Of a DNA stretch of 64,000 nt, positions 26,308 to 34,757 are shown piece by piece (position 1 is the first letter of the stretch; each line of letters opens with the position of its first letter). Source of the DNA: Streptomyces sp. NBC_01232 (GTDB lineage: Bacteria > Actinomycetota > Actinomycetes > Streptomycetales > Streptomycetaceae); NCBI RefSeq assembly GCF_035989885.1, contig NZ_CP108518.1, positions 248,001 to 312,000 on the forward strand. Reading direction: 5' to 3'. The notes under the pieces are model-generated. The model saw nothing but the letters and a program-made list of their open reading frames with translations. It was not told where the DNA came from and did not search any database. Made by a program: the position numbers and the translations under genes.

Positions 26308-27138
26308 TCACAGCTGCGGAACGTACGGGGCGAGGCCGACGATGAGGATGGACCGTTCGCCCGGCCCCGGCTCGGACCCCGCGCGGACCGGGCCGACGTA
26401 GTGGCTGACTCTGTGGTCGTGGACGGCGTAGCCATCCAGTGGGTCGGTGAGGGTGAAGTCGGCGTGGATGTCCGCCCACGGGTCCTCGGGCTGGAGGCCT
26501 GCGCTGCCTGGTGTGGCGATGACGTTCTGCCCGCCGGTGACGTTGGTACGGCTGATCAGGTGGGCGAAAGTGAACGTGCTGGCCGAGCCACCGTCCTGGT
26601 GCAAGCAGTTCGGGTTGGAAACGGCCTCCTGGCCGGGACGGCCGACGCCGAGCCTGATCAGGTGGACACCGGCCCACAGCGGCCGTCTCCCCAGATTCTT
26701 CAGCGACAGGACCTGCTCGATGTCCCAGCGCAGGAGTCGCAACAGCAGAGTATTGCCGCGCAGCGCCTCGGGAATGTCGGGGAGCACGCGCCGCGTCCGC
26801 GGATACTCAGGGTCGTCCTCGCCCTGGGAGAAGTCGGTGACCGTACCGTGTACGGGGTCGGGGGTTCCGGGAATCCAGGACAGCTCGTCCTTCCACGGCA
26901 GGTACACGGCATGGGAGTACCGGCGGAACCGATTCGTCCCGGGCGCGTACGGGTCGGGCGGCAGAGCCTCGAAGACCTCCCGGATCCTGGCCAAGTCCCT
27001 CGCGGCGGAGCCGGCCGGGAGGATACCGAGCTGCTCAGCGCCGTAGCGGACGAACCCGCGCTCGCGCAGACCATCCGTGCACTCGCCCGGACCCGCCGCA
27101 TCAGAGTGCGATCGCCGCTGGGGTTCGGCCTTTTCCAC
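26308..27138 (-). CDS. 2OG-Fe(II) dioxygenase family protein (isoleucine-dioxygenase-like)
   Basis: 276 residues, related in plan to the 2OG-Fe dioxygenase group that includes L-isoleucine 4-hydroxylase. The iron ligands are H180 and D182 in NCLHQDGGS and probably H246 in HRVSHYVGPV. NRFRRYSHAVYLPWKDELSW is the conserved N-terminal region. The likely reaction is hydroxylation of a free amino acid or related compound with oxygen and 2-oxoglutarate. The GTG at 27138 has GGAGG 5 bases upstream and is preferred to the TTG four codons earlier. The gene upstream on the same strand (27268) may be co-transcribed. Confidence 0.75.
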   Translation of the reverse strand: MEKAEPQRRSHSDAAGPGECTDGLRERGFVRYGAEQLGILPAGSAARDLARIREVFEALPPDPYAPGTNRFRRYSHAVYLPWKDELSWIPGTPDPVHGTVTDFSQGEDDPEYPRTRRVLPDIPEALRGNTLLLRLLRWDIEQVLSLKNLGRRPLWAGVHLIRLGVGRPGQEAVSNPNCLHQDGGSASTFTFAHLISRTNVTGGQNVIATPGSAGLQPEDPWADIHADFTLTDPLDGYAVHDHRVSHYVGPVRAGSEPGPGERSILIVGLAPYVPQL

Positions 27139-27267
27139 GTGTTCCTCCAAGTATCAGAGCAAGTGCTCGGGCGGGAACACTGCGCTGGACGAATCGGTGA
27201 CGGTGCGCAGTTCTCACGTGAACGGGCTCGATCCGCGAGCTTGCGTGTTCCTGCGGGGAAGTCGCTG

Positions 27268-27738
27268 TCAGGCGGTCCAGCCCTCGCTGTGGCGATGACG
27301 GCCCAGGCCTGCGGCTGAGAACTCGTCCTCTGTAGCGGTTGTCTGCACGCCCAGCTGTCGCAAGGCCTGGGAAATCGGGCTGCCCGCAGGGGGCATCGGC
27401 TGGCTCTCCTGCACGTGAAGCGGTCCCAGCTTGATGGCTCCGCCAGCCCAGACCGCAGCGTGCTGCTCGCCCGTGCCACCGAAGTATTCGGCTTCGACGT
27501 AGGCCATCGGCCCGGCGGTCGACCACGTGGCGAGGAGCCTGTCGAATCCTCCCGGGAGCCGCCGGAACCCCAAATGATCCACGTCGGTTCCGTCCGCGAC
27601 GGCATCAAACAGCTTGCCGGTCATAGGGGCTAGCGACAGGCCTTGTCTGAGGGGCGCCACCCGAGCCGCAGGCAGGTCCCGGAAGGCATCACGTAGCAGC
27701 TTATTTCCGGCGATCACGGCTTGTAGCACATATGCCAT
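27268..27738 (-). CDS. Conserved hypothetical protein upstream of the dioxygenase
   Basis: 156-residue soluble protein: AYVLQAVIAGNKLLRDAFRD, VAPLRQGLSLAPMTGKLFDA, GFDRLLATWSTAGPMAYVEA EYFGGTGEQHAAVWAGGAIK, ISQALRQLGV. I recall similar unnamed Streptomyces proteins but no function. The ATG at 27738 has GGGAG upstream. It is 130 bases upstream of the dioxygenase start, same strand. Confidence 0.6.
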   Translation of the reverse strand: MAYVLQAVIAGNKLLRDAFRDLPAARVAPLRQGLSLAPMTGKLFDAVADGTDVDHLGFRRLPGGFDRLLATWSTAGPMAYVEAEYFGGTGEQHAAVWAGGAIKLGPLHVQESQPMPPAGSPISQALRQLGVQTTATEDEFSAAGLGRHRHSEGWTA

Positions 27739-28039
27739 CCCGACACTCCCTTGACCGATCGGAGACCCATCTTGTCTCACGAGTCGAAACCGAAGCCATG
27801 TGGCCGGTGGCCAAGGCTCCGACCTTTCGGCGAGTTCCGGGCGGAGGCCCTTTCGGATCCCGTGAGCAGGCTGGTTTCGGAGTTCGATCGGCGCACCTGT
27901 CCCGAGGATCTGACTGCCCGGCGGCAGTAGCGGAAGCAGGGCTTGAGCCCTTGGCAGGCGCGCCCCGGTCGCGGTCCGGCGCTGCAAGTACTGCGCCGAC
28001 CCGGCCCGACCAGTTGTGCAACCAACCCACCCGAGGTGG

Positions 28040-28170
28040 CTCTACCGGGTGGACCCCGCCCGACCGAAGCGGACGCCGACTTCGGCACAGGAATGGGCGC
28101 TCGACCGGGCGATGGCGGCTCGCTCCACCTGCCCGAAGTGTCAGCGGCGGTACTACTCCTGCCTCCAGGC
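28040..28170 (+). pseudogene. RRQRL-type zinc-binding protein remnant
   Basis: The plus strand reads PRWLYRVDPARPKRTPTSAQ EWALDRAMAARSTCPKCQRR YYSCL. The Y-R-V-D, A-L-x-x-A-M-A-A-R-x-T-C-x-x-C pattern fits the C-terminal zinc-binding half of small proteins named for an RRQRL motif. The N-terminal half with that motif is missing. The remaining part of 27739-28152 is not recognisably coding. Confidence 0.45.
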
Positions 28171-28761
28171 TGGTCTGTCGGGACCCGGCTCTCTTCGAAG
28201 GGGGGAGCATTCACCCTGTAGATCTTCACGGCAGGCTTCCAGGAACCGATCGCCAGCCGTCCCGAGGTCCGATGTGATCGTCCTGATCTGCTCGGGGAGG
28301 TCGAGCTGATCGGAGGGGGGTACGTCGTCGGGGCCGAGGGCATGCAGAAAGTCGCTTCCTCCGCCACGGGCGATCCGCCACATGTGCAGACCAGCTGTCC
28401 GTGCCTGGTCAGCGCCAAAGAGTGCGACCTGGTTATAGGCCTTCCGGAGCTCGGTGCGAAGTTCGTGCCAGCGAGCCTCCGCATCAGTACGTCGAGCAGC
28501 ACCGGCCGGGCCGATGAGCAGTGGCATCTCAGAACGTATGAACTGCAGCACCTCCTCTCCTGCAAGCGAGAGCCCGGCATAAGCCTTCGTACGCTCCTCC
28601 CGCAGCCACGTCGAATGCTCCGCATCCCATCGCATCGACTCAAGTTCGCGCGTGTCCCGCGCCCTGCGGCGCTCGAGGTAGGCGTTGGCCAGAAGCGTCA
28701 GGACGACGCCGCTCAGAGTGGCTCCAACAGTGATCAACTGCGTGGCGGTTCCGAACTCCAT
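28153..28761 (-). CDS. Membrane-anchored cytoplasmic protein, unknown
   Basis: 202 residues: an N-terminal membrane helix (ATQLITVGATLSGVVLTLLA) followed by a long charged, mostly helical cytoplasmic part (YLERRRARDTRELESMRWDA..., WHELRTELRKAYNQVALFGA). This is the common one-helix-plus-helical-domain plan of many actinobacterial hypothetical proteins. ATG at 28761. Confidence 0.55.
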   Translation of the reverse strand: MEFGTATQLITVGATLSGVVLTLLANAYLERRRARDTRELESMRWDAEHSTWLREERTKAYAGLSLAGEEVLQFIRSEMPLLIGPAGAARRTDAEARWHELRTELRKAYNQVALFGADQARTAGLHMWRIARGGGSDFLHALGPDDVPPSDQLDLPEQIRTITSDLGTAGDRFLEACREDLQGECSPLRREPGPDRPAWRQE

Positions 28762-28921
28762 GTGCCTCTCCGTATCGACGTCTACGGCAGTCCGCGCTCT
28801 GCTGCGTCCACGGCTCGGCACACCACAACAGCAGAGCTCCGCACTGGACTTGCCCCATCATCCGCACACCGGCCACCGGCCGCTCCGTCTCTCACAAGCC
28901 GATTCACTGATGTTCATTTCT

Positions 28922-28970
28922 GAGAACGGGGAAGGGCCCCGACCGATGGCAGGGGCCCTTCGCCGTTCTC
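28922..28970 (-). terminator. Strong hairpin after the SulP gene
   Basis: Positions 28922-28940 and 28952-28970 form a 19-bp stem with one mismatch and an 11-base loop, 10 bases beyond the SulP stop. Confidence 0.75.
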
Positions 28971-28980
28971 GATGTTGCGG

Positions 28981-30483
28981 TCAGTGGCTGGTCAGTTCAC
29001 CGGTGAGCTTGCCGTGGAGATCGGCGCTGGGGTCGTTCAGGCCGGTGATTTCCACGGTCTTGCCGCGCTTGGCGTACCTGGTCTCGATGGCGTCCAGGGC
29101 GGCGACGGAGGAGGCGTCCCAGATGTGGGCTTGGGACAGGTCGATGACGACCTTGTCGGGGTCGCCGGCGTAGTTGAACTGGCCGACGAGGTCGTTGGAG
29201 GAGGCGAAGAACATCTCGCCGGCCACGGTGTACCGGACGCTGCTGCCGTCGGGGGTGGTGGTGGCGGTGACTTCCGCGAGGTGGGCGACGCGCTTGGCAA
29301 AGATGACCATCGCGGTGACGGAGCCGACGACGACGCCGATGGCGAGGTTGTGGGTGACGACCACGCAGACGACGGTGATGACCATGACCGTGATTTCCCC
29401 GGCCGGCATGCGCTTTAGGGTCTTGGGGGCGATGGAGTGCCAGTCGAACGTCGCGAAGCACACCATGACCATGACGGCGACGAGTGCGGCCATGGGGATG
29501 TCGGAGACGACCGGGCCGAAGACGATGCACAGCACCATCAGGAACGCGCCCGCCAGGAACGTGGAGAGGCGGGTGCGGGCGCCGGAGACCTTCACGTTGA
29601 TCATGGTCTGGCCGATCATGGCGCAGCCGCCCATGCCGCCGAAGAAGCCGGTGACGATGTTGGCGATGCCCTGGCCGACGGACTCGCGGGTCTTGGAGGA
29701 GTGGGTGTCGGTGATCTCGTCGACGAGCTTGGCCGTCATAAGCGACTCCATCAGGCCGACCAGCGCCATCGCGAACGCGTAGGGGGCGATGGTGGTCAGG
29801 GTGTCCATCGTGAACGGCACGTCCGGCAGGCCTGGGACCGGGAGGGAGGAGGGCAGGGAGCCCTTGGCGCCGACGGTCGGTACCGCGATCCCGGCCGCGA
29901 CGGTGATCACGGTGAGGATGGCGATGGAGACCAGCGGGGCCGGGATCACGGTGGTGACCTTGGGGAAGAACACCATCAGCGCGAGGCCGGCCGCGATCAG
30001 CGGATAGACCGGCCACGGGACGTTCGTCATCTCGGGGACCTGGGTCATGAAGATCAGGATGGCGAGGGAGTTGACGAAGCCGACCATCACCGAGCGGGGG
30101 ACGAACCGCATCAGCTTCGCCACCCCGAGCGCGCCGAGCGCGATCTGGAAGACGCCGGCCAGGATGACCGCGGCGACCAGGTAGCCGAAGCCGTGCTCGC
30201 GGTTCAGCGGCGCGATCACCAGTGCGACCGCGCCGGTGGCCGCGGAGATCATGGCTCGTCGGCCGCCGACGATCGAGATGACCACGGCCATCGTGAACGA
30301 GGCGAACAGGCCGACCGCCGGGTCGACACCGGCGATGATCGAGAACGAGATCGCCTCCGGGATCAGCGCGAGCGCGACCACCAAGCCGGCCAGCACTTCG
30401 GTGCGCCAGACCTTCGGGTCGCCCAGCCAGTCCGGGCGCAGACCACGCCACCGCATGGCAGGAGTCACTACGGGTGAAGACAC
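28981..30483 (-). CDS. SulP-family inorganic anion transporter with STAS domain
   Basis: 500-residue membrane transporter of the SLC26/SulP family, taking up sulfate, bicarbonate or other anions. Ten or more membrane segments start after WLGDPKVWRTEVLAGLVVAL; the family signature region IPEAISFSIIAGVDPAVGLF lies in helices 1-2, and GFFGGMGGCAMIGQTMINVK is conserved. The C-terminal STAS domain (about 405-495) contains VVIDLSQAHIWDASSVAALD. It starts with GTG at 30483. A MerR-family gene is divergent about 400 bases away, which may control it. Confidence 0.93.
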   Translation of the reverse strand: MSSPVVTPAMRWRGLRPDWLGDPKVWRTEVLAGLVVALALIPEAISFSIIAGVDPAVGLFASFTMAVVISIVGGRRAMISAATGAVALVIAPLNREHGFGYLVAAVILAGVFQIALGALGVAKLMRFVPRSVMVGFVNSLAILIFMTQVPEMTNVPWPVYPLIAAGLALMVFFPKVTTVIPAPLVSIAILTVITVAAGIAVPTVGAKGSLPSSLPVPGLPDVPFTMDTLTTIAPYAFAMALVGLMESLMTAKLVDEITDTHSSKTRESVGQGIANIVTGFFGGMGGCAMIGQTMINVKVSGARTRLSTFLAGAFLMVLCIVFGPVVSDIPMAALVAVMVMVCFATFDWHSIAPKTLKRMPAGEITVMVITVVCVVVTHNLAIGVVVGSVTAMVIFAKRVAHLAEVTATTTPDGSSVRYTVAGEMFFASSNDLVGQFNYAGDPDKVVIDLSQAHIWDASSVAALDAIETRYAKRGKTVEITGLNDPSADLHGKLTGELTSH

Positions 30484-30798
30484 GGAGACGAGTACCTGTC
30501 GTGCTCAGGCACACCCCGCTGGCAGTCGGGGCGTGCGGGAGAACGCGGAGGAGCCAGGCCGGCGCCCCGCGGACGGCCCGTGAACGGCGGGCCGGAAGTC
30601 GAGGAGACGACGGAGCCGGGGCGCGCGAAGGCGCGGCCGAGCGGCTCACGCCGAAGGGTCACGGGGGGCAGGCGGAGGCGCTGGGCGTCATGGGCTCGCG
30701 CACGCTCTCTCCTGCGAGAATCGGATCTTCGCTGGGGGCGCCCGCGGCCCCGGAACGGCAGACGAGGGGGGCAGACACGCCGCCTCCAGTAACGGCAA
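30484..30798. other. Intergenic region between SulP and MerR genes
   Basis: No protein-like frame. It contains the SulP 5' leader and ends at the 24-bp operator-like palindrome. Confidence 0.5.
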
Positions 30799-30822
30799 CT
30801 CTACCCTAACGTTAGGGTAGAG
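30799..30822. promoter_or_regulatory. Perfect 24-bp palindrome, probable MerR operator
   Basis: CTCTACCCTAAC directly followed by its exact reverse complement GTTAGGGTAGAG. It is 58 bases upstream of the MerR start. MerR proteins bind such long dyads between the -35 and -10 hexamers, and the CCCTAACGTTAGGG type core is seen at other MerR-family promoters. Autoregulation and control of SulP are inferred. Confidence 0.8.
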
Positions 30823-30880
30823 ATCGGTGGGGGCGCACGAGACGCGGCCCTCCACGACGAGAAGGGCCAGGACTGCGGGC

Positions 30881-31291
30881 GTGGACGACAAGCACATGCA
30901 GATCGGCGAAGTCGCCGCGCGGACGGAGCTGTCTCTGCGCACCATCCGCCACTATGAGGAGACCGGCCTGGTCGCTCCTTCGGCCCGCTCGCAGGGCGGC
31001 TTCCGCCTCTACACCGAGACCGACGTCGCCCGCCTCATGGTCATCCGTCGTATGAAGCCGCTCGGCTTCACCCTCGACCAGATACGCGACCTCCTGGACG
31101 CCACCGACCGCCTCGATGACGAGCCCGGCCCCGATGCCGGCGAGCGCGAGGCCCTGCTGGGCCGCGTGCGCGCGTACGAGCAGGCCGCCACCGAGCAGGT
31201 CGACAAACTCCGCATCCAGCTGGCCCGCGCCGAGGACTTCGCCGAAACGCTCCGTACGCGCCTGCACCAGGCCGCACCGGCCGGGTCCTGA
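30881..31291 (+). CDS. MerR-family transcriptional regulator
   Basis: 136 residues. The winged helix-turn-helix (MQIGEVAARTELSLRTIRHY EETGLVAPSARSQGGFRLYT) is followed by IRRMKPLGFTLDQIRDLLDA and a long dimerization helix (RVRAYEQAATEQVDKLRIQL ARAEDFAETLRTRL). There are no C-terminal cysteines and no drug-binding domain, so it is the short type. The GTG at 30881 is preferred; the ATG at 30896 is the alternative. It lies next to the perfect palindrome and faces away from the SulP gene. Confidence 0.85.
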   Translation: MDDKHMQIGEVAARTELSLRTIRHYEETGLVAPSARSQGGFRLYTETDVARLMVIRRMKPLGFTLDQIRDLLDATDRLDDEPGPDAGEREALLGRVRAYEQAATEQVDKLRIQLARAEDFAETLRTRLHQAAPAGS

Positions 31292-31299
31292 CCCGCGGT

Positions 31300-31515
31300 G
31301 ACCCGGTGCCCCCATCGAAGCCCACTTCGGACCCCTGCGGCAGTTCACTCTCGCCCACTCCCACCACCCCACCACACCGTCCAGACCGGGGCCTGCACGC
31401 CTACCTGCGCTGGCGCAACAAGCATGCCCGCCACCCCGACATCCTGGCCGCGGACCGACGCGAACGTGCCCGCATCCGCAGCGAGAAAGCCATCCGCGGG
31501 GCTGCAGGCTGCAGA
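31300..31515 (+). pseudogene. Transposase C-terminal remnant (IS630-like)
   Basis: One frame reads PIEAHFGPLRQFTLAHSHHP TTP; two bases later another frame reads RGLHAYLRWRNKHARHPDIL AADRRERARIRSEKAIRG. The A-Y-L-R-W-R-N-x-x-A-R-H-P pattern is typical for the end of IS630-group DDE transposases. Frameshifts and a lost N-terminus make it inactive. Confidence 0.5.
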
Positions 31516-31620
31516 CCGCTACCAACAGCGGCCTGAGCAGGGCGGAAGAAGCGCCGACTTCACCCTGCGGGCAGTACCGAAATCGGGCTGCGACAGACTG
31601 ACGTGGTGATCGACAACGCG

Positions 31621-32095
31621 TGATCGTTTCCGGTCTGCCGGCCAGCGGCAAGAGCACCTGGCCCGCGGACTTGCCACGGAACTCGGGCTGCCGGTCATCG
31701 ACAAAGACGTGATCCTGGAATTGCTCTACGACTCCCTCGGCATCGGCGATCAGGCATGGCGCTACCGACTGAGCCGGGCCGGCGACGACACCCTGTTCGC
31801 GCTCGCTGCCGACGCCGGGCGTGCCGTTCTCGTCACCTGGTGGCACCGTGACACCGTCCCTGCCCGGCTTCGCCAACTCGATGCCCATCTGGTCGAGGTA
31901 CCTCGCCGCCCACCCCGGCGCCATGGAGTTAGCCGTCGAGGATCCCAGCCCGAGGCTGCCCCGGCACGGACCCCCGACCTCGTCGACGGGACGGGTGGAT
32001 TCGGCTGGCACATGGTCAACGATCTCGCCCACCACGTCGTCGTCACGCCCGGGCCCGAAGGCGGCAAGACCGTCCGCGCCCTTCTCCCCCGGTAG
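31621..32095 (+). pseudogene. Hybrid remnant: P-loop kinase start fused to HATPase-like end
   Basis: The first part has a Walker A motif (IVSGLPASGKST); one missing base later the frame continues as ARGLATELGLPVIDKDVILE LLYDSLG and VLVTWWHRDTVPARLRQLD, as in small AAA kinases. After HLVEV the sequence changes to DGTGGFGWHMVNDLAHHVVV TPGPEGGKTVRALLPR, the end of an anti-sigma-type HATPase. Two unrelated genes thus seem joined by deletion. Confidence 0.5.
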
Positions 32096-32223
32096 CGCGC
32101 CGGCCCATGCCGGCGGGCCTGGCGAGCCCGGGTAAGCCTGTTGCGGTGGCCCTGTTTGCGAGGACTTTCAGCGGCCATACGCGGTCTCGTAAGGTATTTC
32201 CACCCAAGAGGGAGTGATCAGCT

Positions 32224-32397
32224 GTGTCTGGTGAGCAGAAGACCGAGGCGAAGACCGAGCAGGCCAAGGGCAAGCTCAAGGAGACCGCTGGCCGCCTGAC
32301 GGGCAACGAGCGGCTGACCGCCGAGGGCCGTGCGGAGCAGACCAAGGGCGATGCCCGCGAGGCCAAGGAGAAGGTCAAGGACGTCTTCAAGGCCTGA
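32224..32397 (+). CDS. CsbD family stress protein
   Basis: 57 residues, rich in Lys, Glu and Ala: TEQAKGKLKETAGRLTGNER LTAEGRAEQTKGDAREAKEK VKDVF, the standard CsbD pattern. These are small, abundant, probably disordered-to-helical proteins induced by general stress in a sigma-B-like way. The start is GTG at 32224. A perfect terminator follows. A second copy lies at 36149. Confidence 0.88.
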   Translation: MSGEQKTEAKTEQAKGKLKETAGRLTGNERLTAEGRAEQTKGDAREAKEKVKDVFKA

Positions 32398-32399
32398 TC

Positions 32400-32451
32400 G
32401 ACGTACGTCGGGGCCGGAACCGCAGGAGCGGTTCCGGCCCCGACGTACGTC
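32400..32451 (+). terminator. Perfect 23-bp hairpin after csbD-like gene
   Basis: Positions 32400-32422 and 32429-32451 are exact inverted repeats with the 6-base loop CAGGAG. It lies 2 bases after the CsbD stop and can also stop the convergent DUF2267 transcript. Confidence 0.85.
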
Positions 32452-32470
32452 CGCGCACTCCGGCCCGGTT

Positions 32471-32917
32471 TCAGGCGGCAGCAGGCTCAGGCCGGCGCAG
32501 TTCTGCCTGCCCGAAGAGGAGGGCGTAGCCGCCGGGGAGCTGGTGCAGGATCCGTGCGAGGAGGTCGGGTCCGGCGAGGCGGGCGACGACGGCGAGTACG
32601 GCGCCGGTGTCCCAGCGGGCGACGGCCGGGGTGGCGCCGGTGCGTACGGCGAGGTCCTTGACGAAGCCCCAGCCGGTGAGGTGTTCGGTGTCGGGGATCT
32701 GGGCGGTCAGGGTGAGGGCGGCTTCGACGGGCAGGGCTTGGGCGAGGTCGACGCGTTCGTCTCCGACGAGCTGCCGGCCGAGGGCGGCGAGGACGGTGCG
32801 GACGGCGTCCTCGGCGCGTTCGCGGGTGGGGTAGGCGCCTTCGTAGCGCACGCGTTCCAGCATCTGGTCGAACGTCATAGCGGTCTGGGCCGGGTTCGCT
32901 CGAGGCTGGTCGTACAT
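32471..32917 (-). CDS. DUF2267 family protein (copy 1)
   Basis: 148 residues, helical, cytoplasmic. MTFDQMLERVRYEGAYPTRE RAEDAVRTVLAALGRQLVGD ER is the DUF2267 opening; the second half (WDTGAVLAVVARLAGPDLLA RILHQLPGGYALLFG) parallels copy 2. Function is unknown; the family is often found beside stress genes. The ATG at 32917 is used; an internal ATG 13 codons later is possible. Gap to the upstream gene is 33 bases, same strand. Confidence 0.82.
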   Translation of the reverse strand: MYDQPRANPAQTAMTFDQMLERVRYEGAYPTRERAEDAVRTVLAALGRQLVGDERVDLAQALPVEAALTLTAQIPDTEHLTGWGFVKDLAVRTGATPAVARWDTGAVLAVVARLAGPDLLARILHQLPGGYALLFGQAELRRPEPAAA

Positions 32918-32950
32918 GATCGCGGTTGCCTTTCTCTTCGCTGGCGGCGG

Positions 32951-33346
32951 TCAGGTGGGCTGGGGGTGGCCGAAGAGGAGGTCGTAGCCGGGCGGGAGCT
33001 GGAGCAGTGCTTCGCGGATGAGGACGTCTCCGGCAGCTGCAGCCACCGTGGACAGGACCGCGCCGATGTCCCACAGGGCCGTCTTCTCGGTGGCGCCTTC
33101 GATCCAGGCCGCGGTCGCGCGGACGAAGCGTTCGGGGGCGAGCGGCTCTGCGGCCTGCAGGGGGTTGAGGAGGATCAGGGCGTAGGTCTCGGGGAGGCGT
33201 GCGGCGAGCTCGGCCCGCACGGTGCCGACCAGGTGCGCGCCCAGCAGGGCGAGGACGACGCGGGCCACGCGTTCGGCTTCCTCCCGAGTCCGGTACTCGC
33301 CGCGTTCCTGGACGTGCTCCAGGAACGCCTCCCGGCGCATCGGCAT
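32951..33346 (-). CDS. DUF2267 family protein (copy 2)
   Basis: 131 residues: RREAFLEHVQERGEYRTREE AERVARVVLALLGAHLVGTV RAELAARLPETY, then WDIGAVLSTVAAAAGDVLIR EALLQLPPGYDLLFG. It aligns along its whole length with the gene 33 bases downstream, so the pair arose by tandem duplication. It probably forms one transcript with copy 1 and perhaps with hsp18 upstream (102 bases away). Confidence 0.82.
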   Translation of the reverse strand: MPMRREAFLEHVQERGEYRTREEAERVARVVLALLGAHLVGTVRAELAARLPETYALILLNPLQAAEPLAPERFVRATAAWIEGATEKTALWDIGAVLSTVAAAAGDVLIREALLQLPPGYDLLFGHPQPT

Positions 33347-33390
33347 CTCACGTCACCTCCATGGGAGGGGTGAAAGGGGGGCGGGGGGGT

Positions 33391-33434
33391 GCGGAGGACG
33401 GGTGCCGGAGGGGGATCGGGTTCCCGTCCTCCGC
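33391..33434 (-). terminator. Hairpin after the HSP18 gene
   Basis: GCGGAGGACGGG (33391-33402) and CCCGTCCTCCGC (33423-33434) pair perfectly, 20-base loop, 14 bases beyond the small heat-shock stop. Confidence 0.5.
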
Positions 33435-33447
33435 CGCTGGCGAGCGG

Positions 33448-33882
33448 TCAGCCGGAGATCTGCTTGCGGCCGGACTCGCCGCCGATGGCGATCTTGCGCG
33501 GCTTGGCGCGCTCGGCGATCGGGATCCGCAAGGTCAGGACGCCCGCGTCGTAGTCGGCCTCGATGTGCTCGGTGTCGAGGGTGTCGGCCAGCATGATCTG
33601 CCGGGAGAAGACACCGAGGGGCCGCTCGGAGAGCTCCATCTGCACGCCGTCGGACTTCCCTGCAGGCCGGCGCTCGGCCTTCACCGTCAGCATGTTCCGC
33701 TCGACGTCGATGTCGATCGCCTCGGTGCTCACTCCGGGGAGGTCGAAGGCGATCACGTACACGTCGCCCTGGCGGTAGGCGTCCATCGGCATCACGGACG
33801 GCTTCGACCATGTGCCCGACGTGCCGGACAGCTGCTGGACGATGCGGTCCATCTCGCGGAACGGGTCGGTGCGCATCAACAT
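33448..33882 (-). CDS. Small heat-shock protein HSP18 (Hsp20/alpha-crystallin)
   Basis: 144-residue ATP-independent chaperone that holds unfolding proteins in the cytoplasm. N-terminus [20 protein letters not shown]; alpha-crystallin domain (about 38-130) with [31 protein letters not shown] and the late [20 protein letters not shown] (the conserved G-x-L and I-P-x motifs). Length and ends match Streptomyces HSP18. Its promoter region contains a repeat TGTCATCG-N3-CGATGACA and it is divergent from a gene annotated elsewhere as its regulator. Confidence 0.92.
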   Translation of the reverse strand: MLMRTDPFREMDRIVQQLSGTSGTWSKPSVMPMDAYRQGDVYVIAFDLPGVSTEAIDIDVERNMLTVKAERRPAGKSDGVQMELSERPLGVFSRQIMLADTLDTEHIEADYDAGVLTLRIPIAERAKPRKIAIGGESGRKQISG

Positions 33883-33948
33883 CGCGAAACACCTCCAGTT
33901 GGTTCAGGCAGGAACTGCCAATGCGCTTCAAGTGCCACCGTTGTAACA

Positions 33949-33967
33949 TGTCATCGAAGCGATGACA
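33949..33967. promoter_or_regulatory. Palindromic operator between hsp18 and its regulator
   Basis: TGTCATCG, 3-base centre AAG, CGATGACA. Related half-sites follow within 40 bases (CGTCAC...GGATGACG and GGCATCGA). It sits in the divergent promoter region and is the likely site of heat-shock control. Confidence 0.65.
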
Positions 33968-34035
33968 AGTAATGCGTCACCGGAAGGATGACGACACTGC
34001 ATGGCATCGAAACGACGACGTTCTGGAGATGGGTC

Positions 34036-34701
34036 ATGAGCGAACCCTCGCCACCCGGGCCGGTCCGCTTCACGGCTGCTGCCGCAGCCCTGGAGATCAT
34101 CAGCAAGGCCGTGGCAGACACCCGGCAACCCACCGCGGGCACCCCGGAGGACCAGGCGGCATCCGTACCGGCCGCGGGACCTCACCCCGCCCTGGCCGCC
34201 CTGCTGATGCTGCGCGAGATCCGGGAGCAGCTCGCCGGCTGGGAAAGCGTGCTGATCGAGACCGCCCGCGACCAAGGTGCCAGTTGGGCCGATCTCGCCG
34301 GGCCGCTCGGGGTCGCCAGCCGGCAGGCCGCCGAACGCCGCTACCTCCGGCTGCGCCCCGGCGCGGCAGGCAGCACGGGCGAACAGCGCGTCCAGGCCAC
34401 CCGCGACTCGCGGGCCGCCGAGCGCACCGTCACCGCCTGGGCCCGCGACAACGCGGCCGACCTGCGGCGCCTCGCAGGACAGGTCACCTCACTCACGGGC
34501 CTTCCCACCGGCGCCGAGGGCGCCGTCGGCGAGCTCAATCTGGCGCTCGCAGACGACGACGCCGCTCGCCTGGTCGGCCCCCTGGCCGGCACCCGGCCCC
34601 ACCTGGGGCCCGACGACACCGACCTCGCCGACCGCATCGAGGCCATGACCCGCCACACCGACCAGCTCCGCCAGGACAGTACCGACCAGCGCAACGCCTG
34701 A
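34036..34701 (+). CDS. HSP18 transcriptional regulator
   Basis: 221 residues. The N-terminal part (VRFTAAAAALEIISKAVADT) and the centre (LLMLREIREQLAGWESVLIE TARDQGASWADLAGPLGVAS RQAAERRYLRL) include a helix-turn-helix where GASWADLAGPLGVASRQAAE is the recognition region. It is the usual divergent neighbour of hsp18 in Streptomyces, where it carries this name. The C-terminal half is helical and may sense temperature or bind a partner. The ATG at 34036 has GGAG upstream. Confidence 0.78.
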   Translation: MSEPSPPGPVRFTAAAAALEIISKAVADTRQPTAGTPEDQAASVPAAGPHPALAALLMLREIREQLAGWESVLIETARDQGASWADLAGPLGVASRQAAERRYLRLRPGAAGSTGEQRVQATRDSRAAERTVTAWARDNAADLRRLAGQVTSLTGLPTGAEGAVGELNLALADDDAARLVGPLAGTRPHLGPDDTDLADRIEAMTRHTDQLRQDSTDQRNA

Positions 34702-34757
34702 GCGCTCGTCGACCAACCGGCCGTCCGTACAGGGCTGCACACCGAGGAGGTACTCCC

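Noticed and set aside
29437..30477. 346-codon plus-strand frame opposite SulP
   Set aside because: Asp/His/Arg/Gly-rich antisense product; SulP and STAS motifs are on the minus strand.
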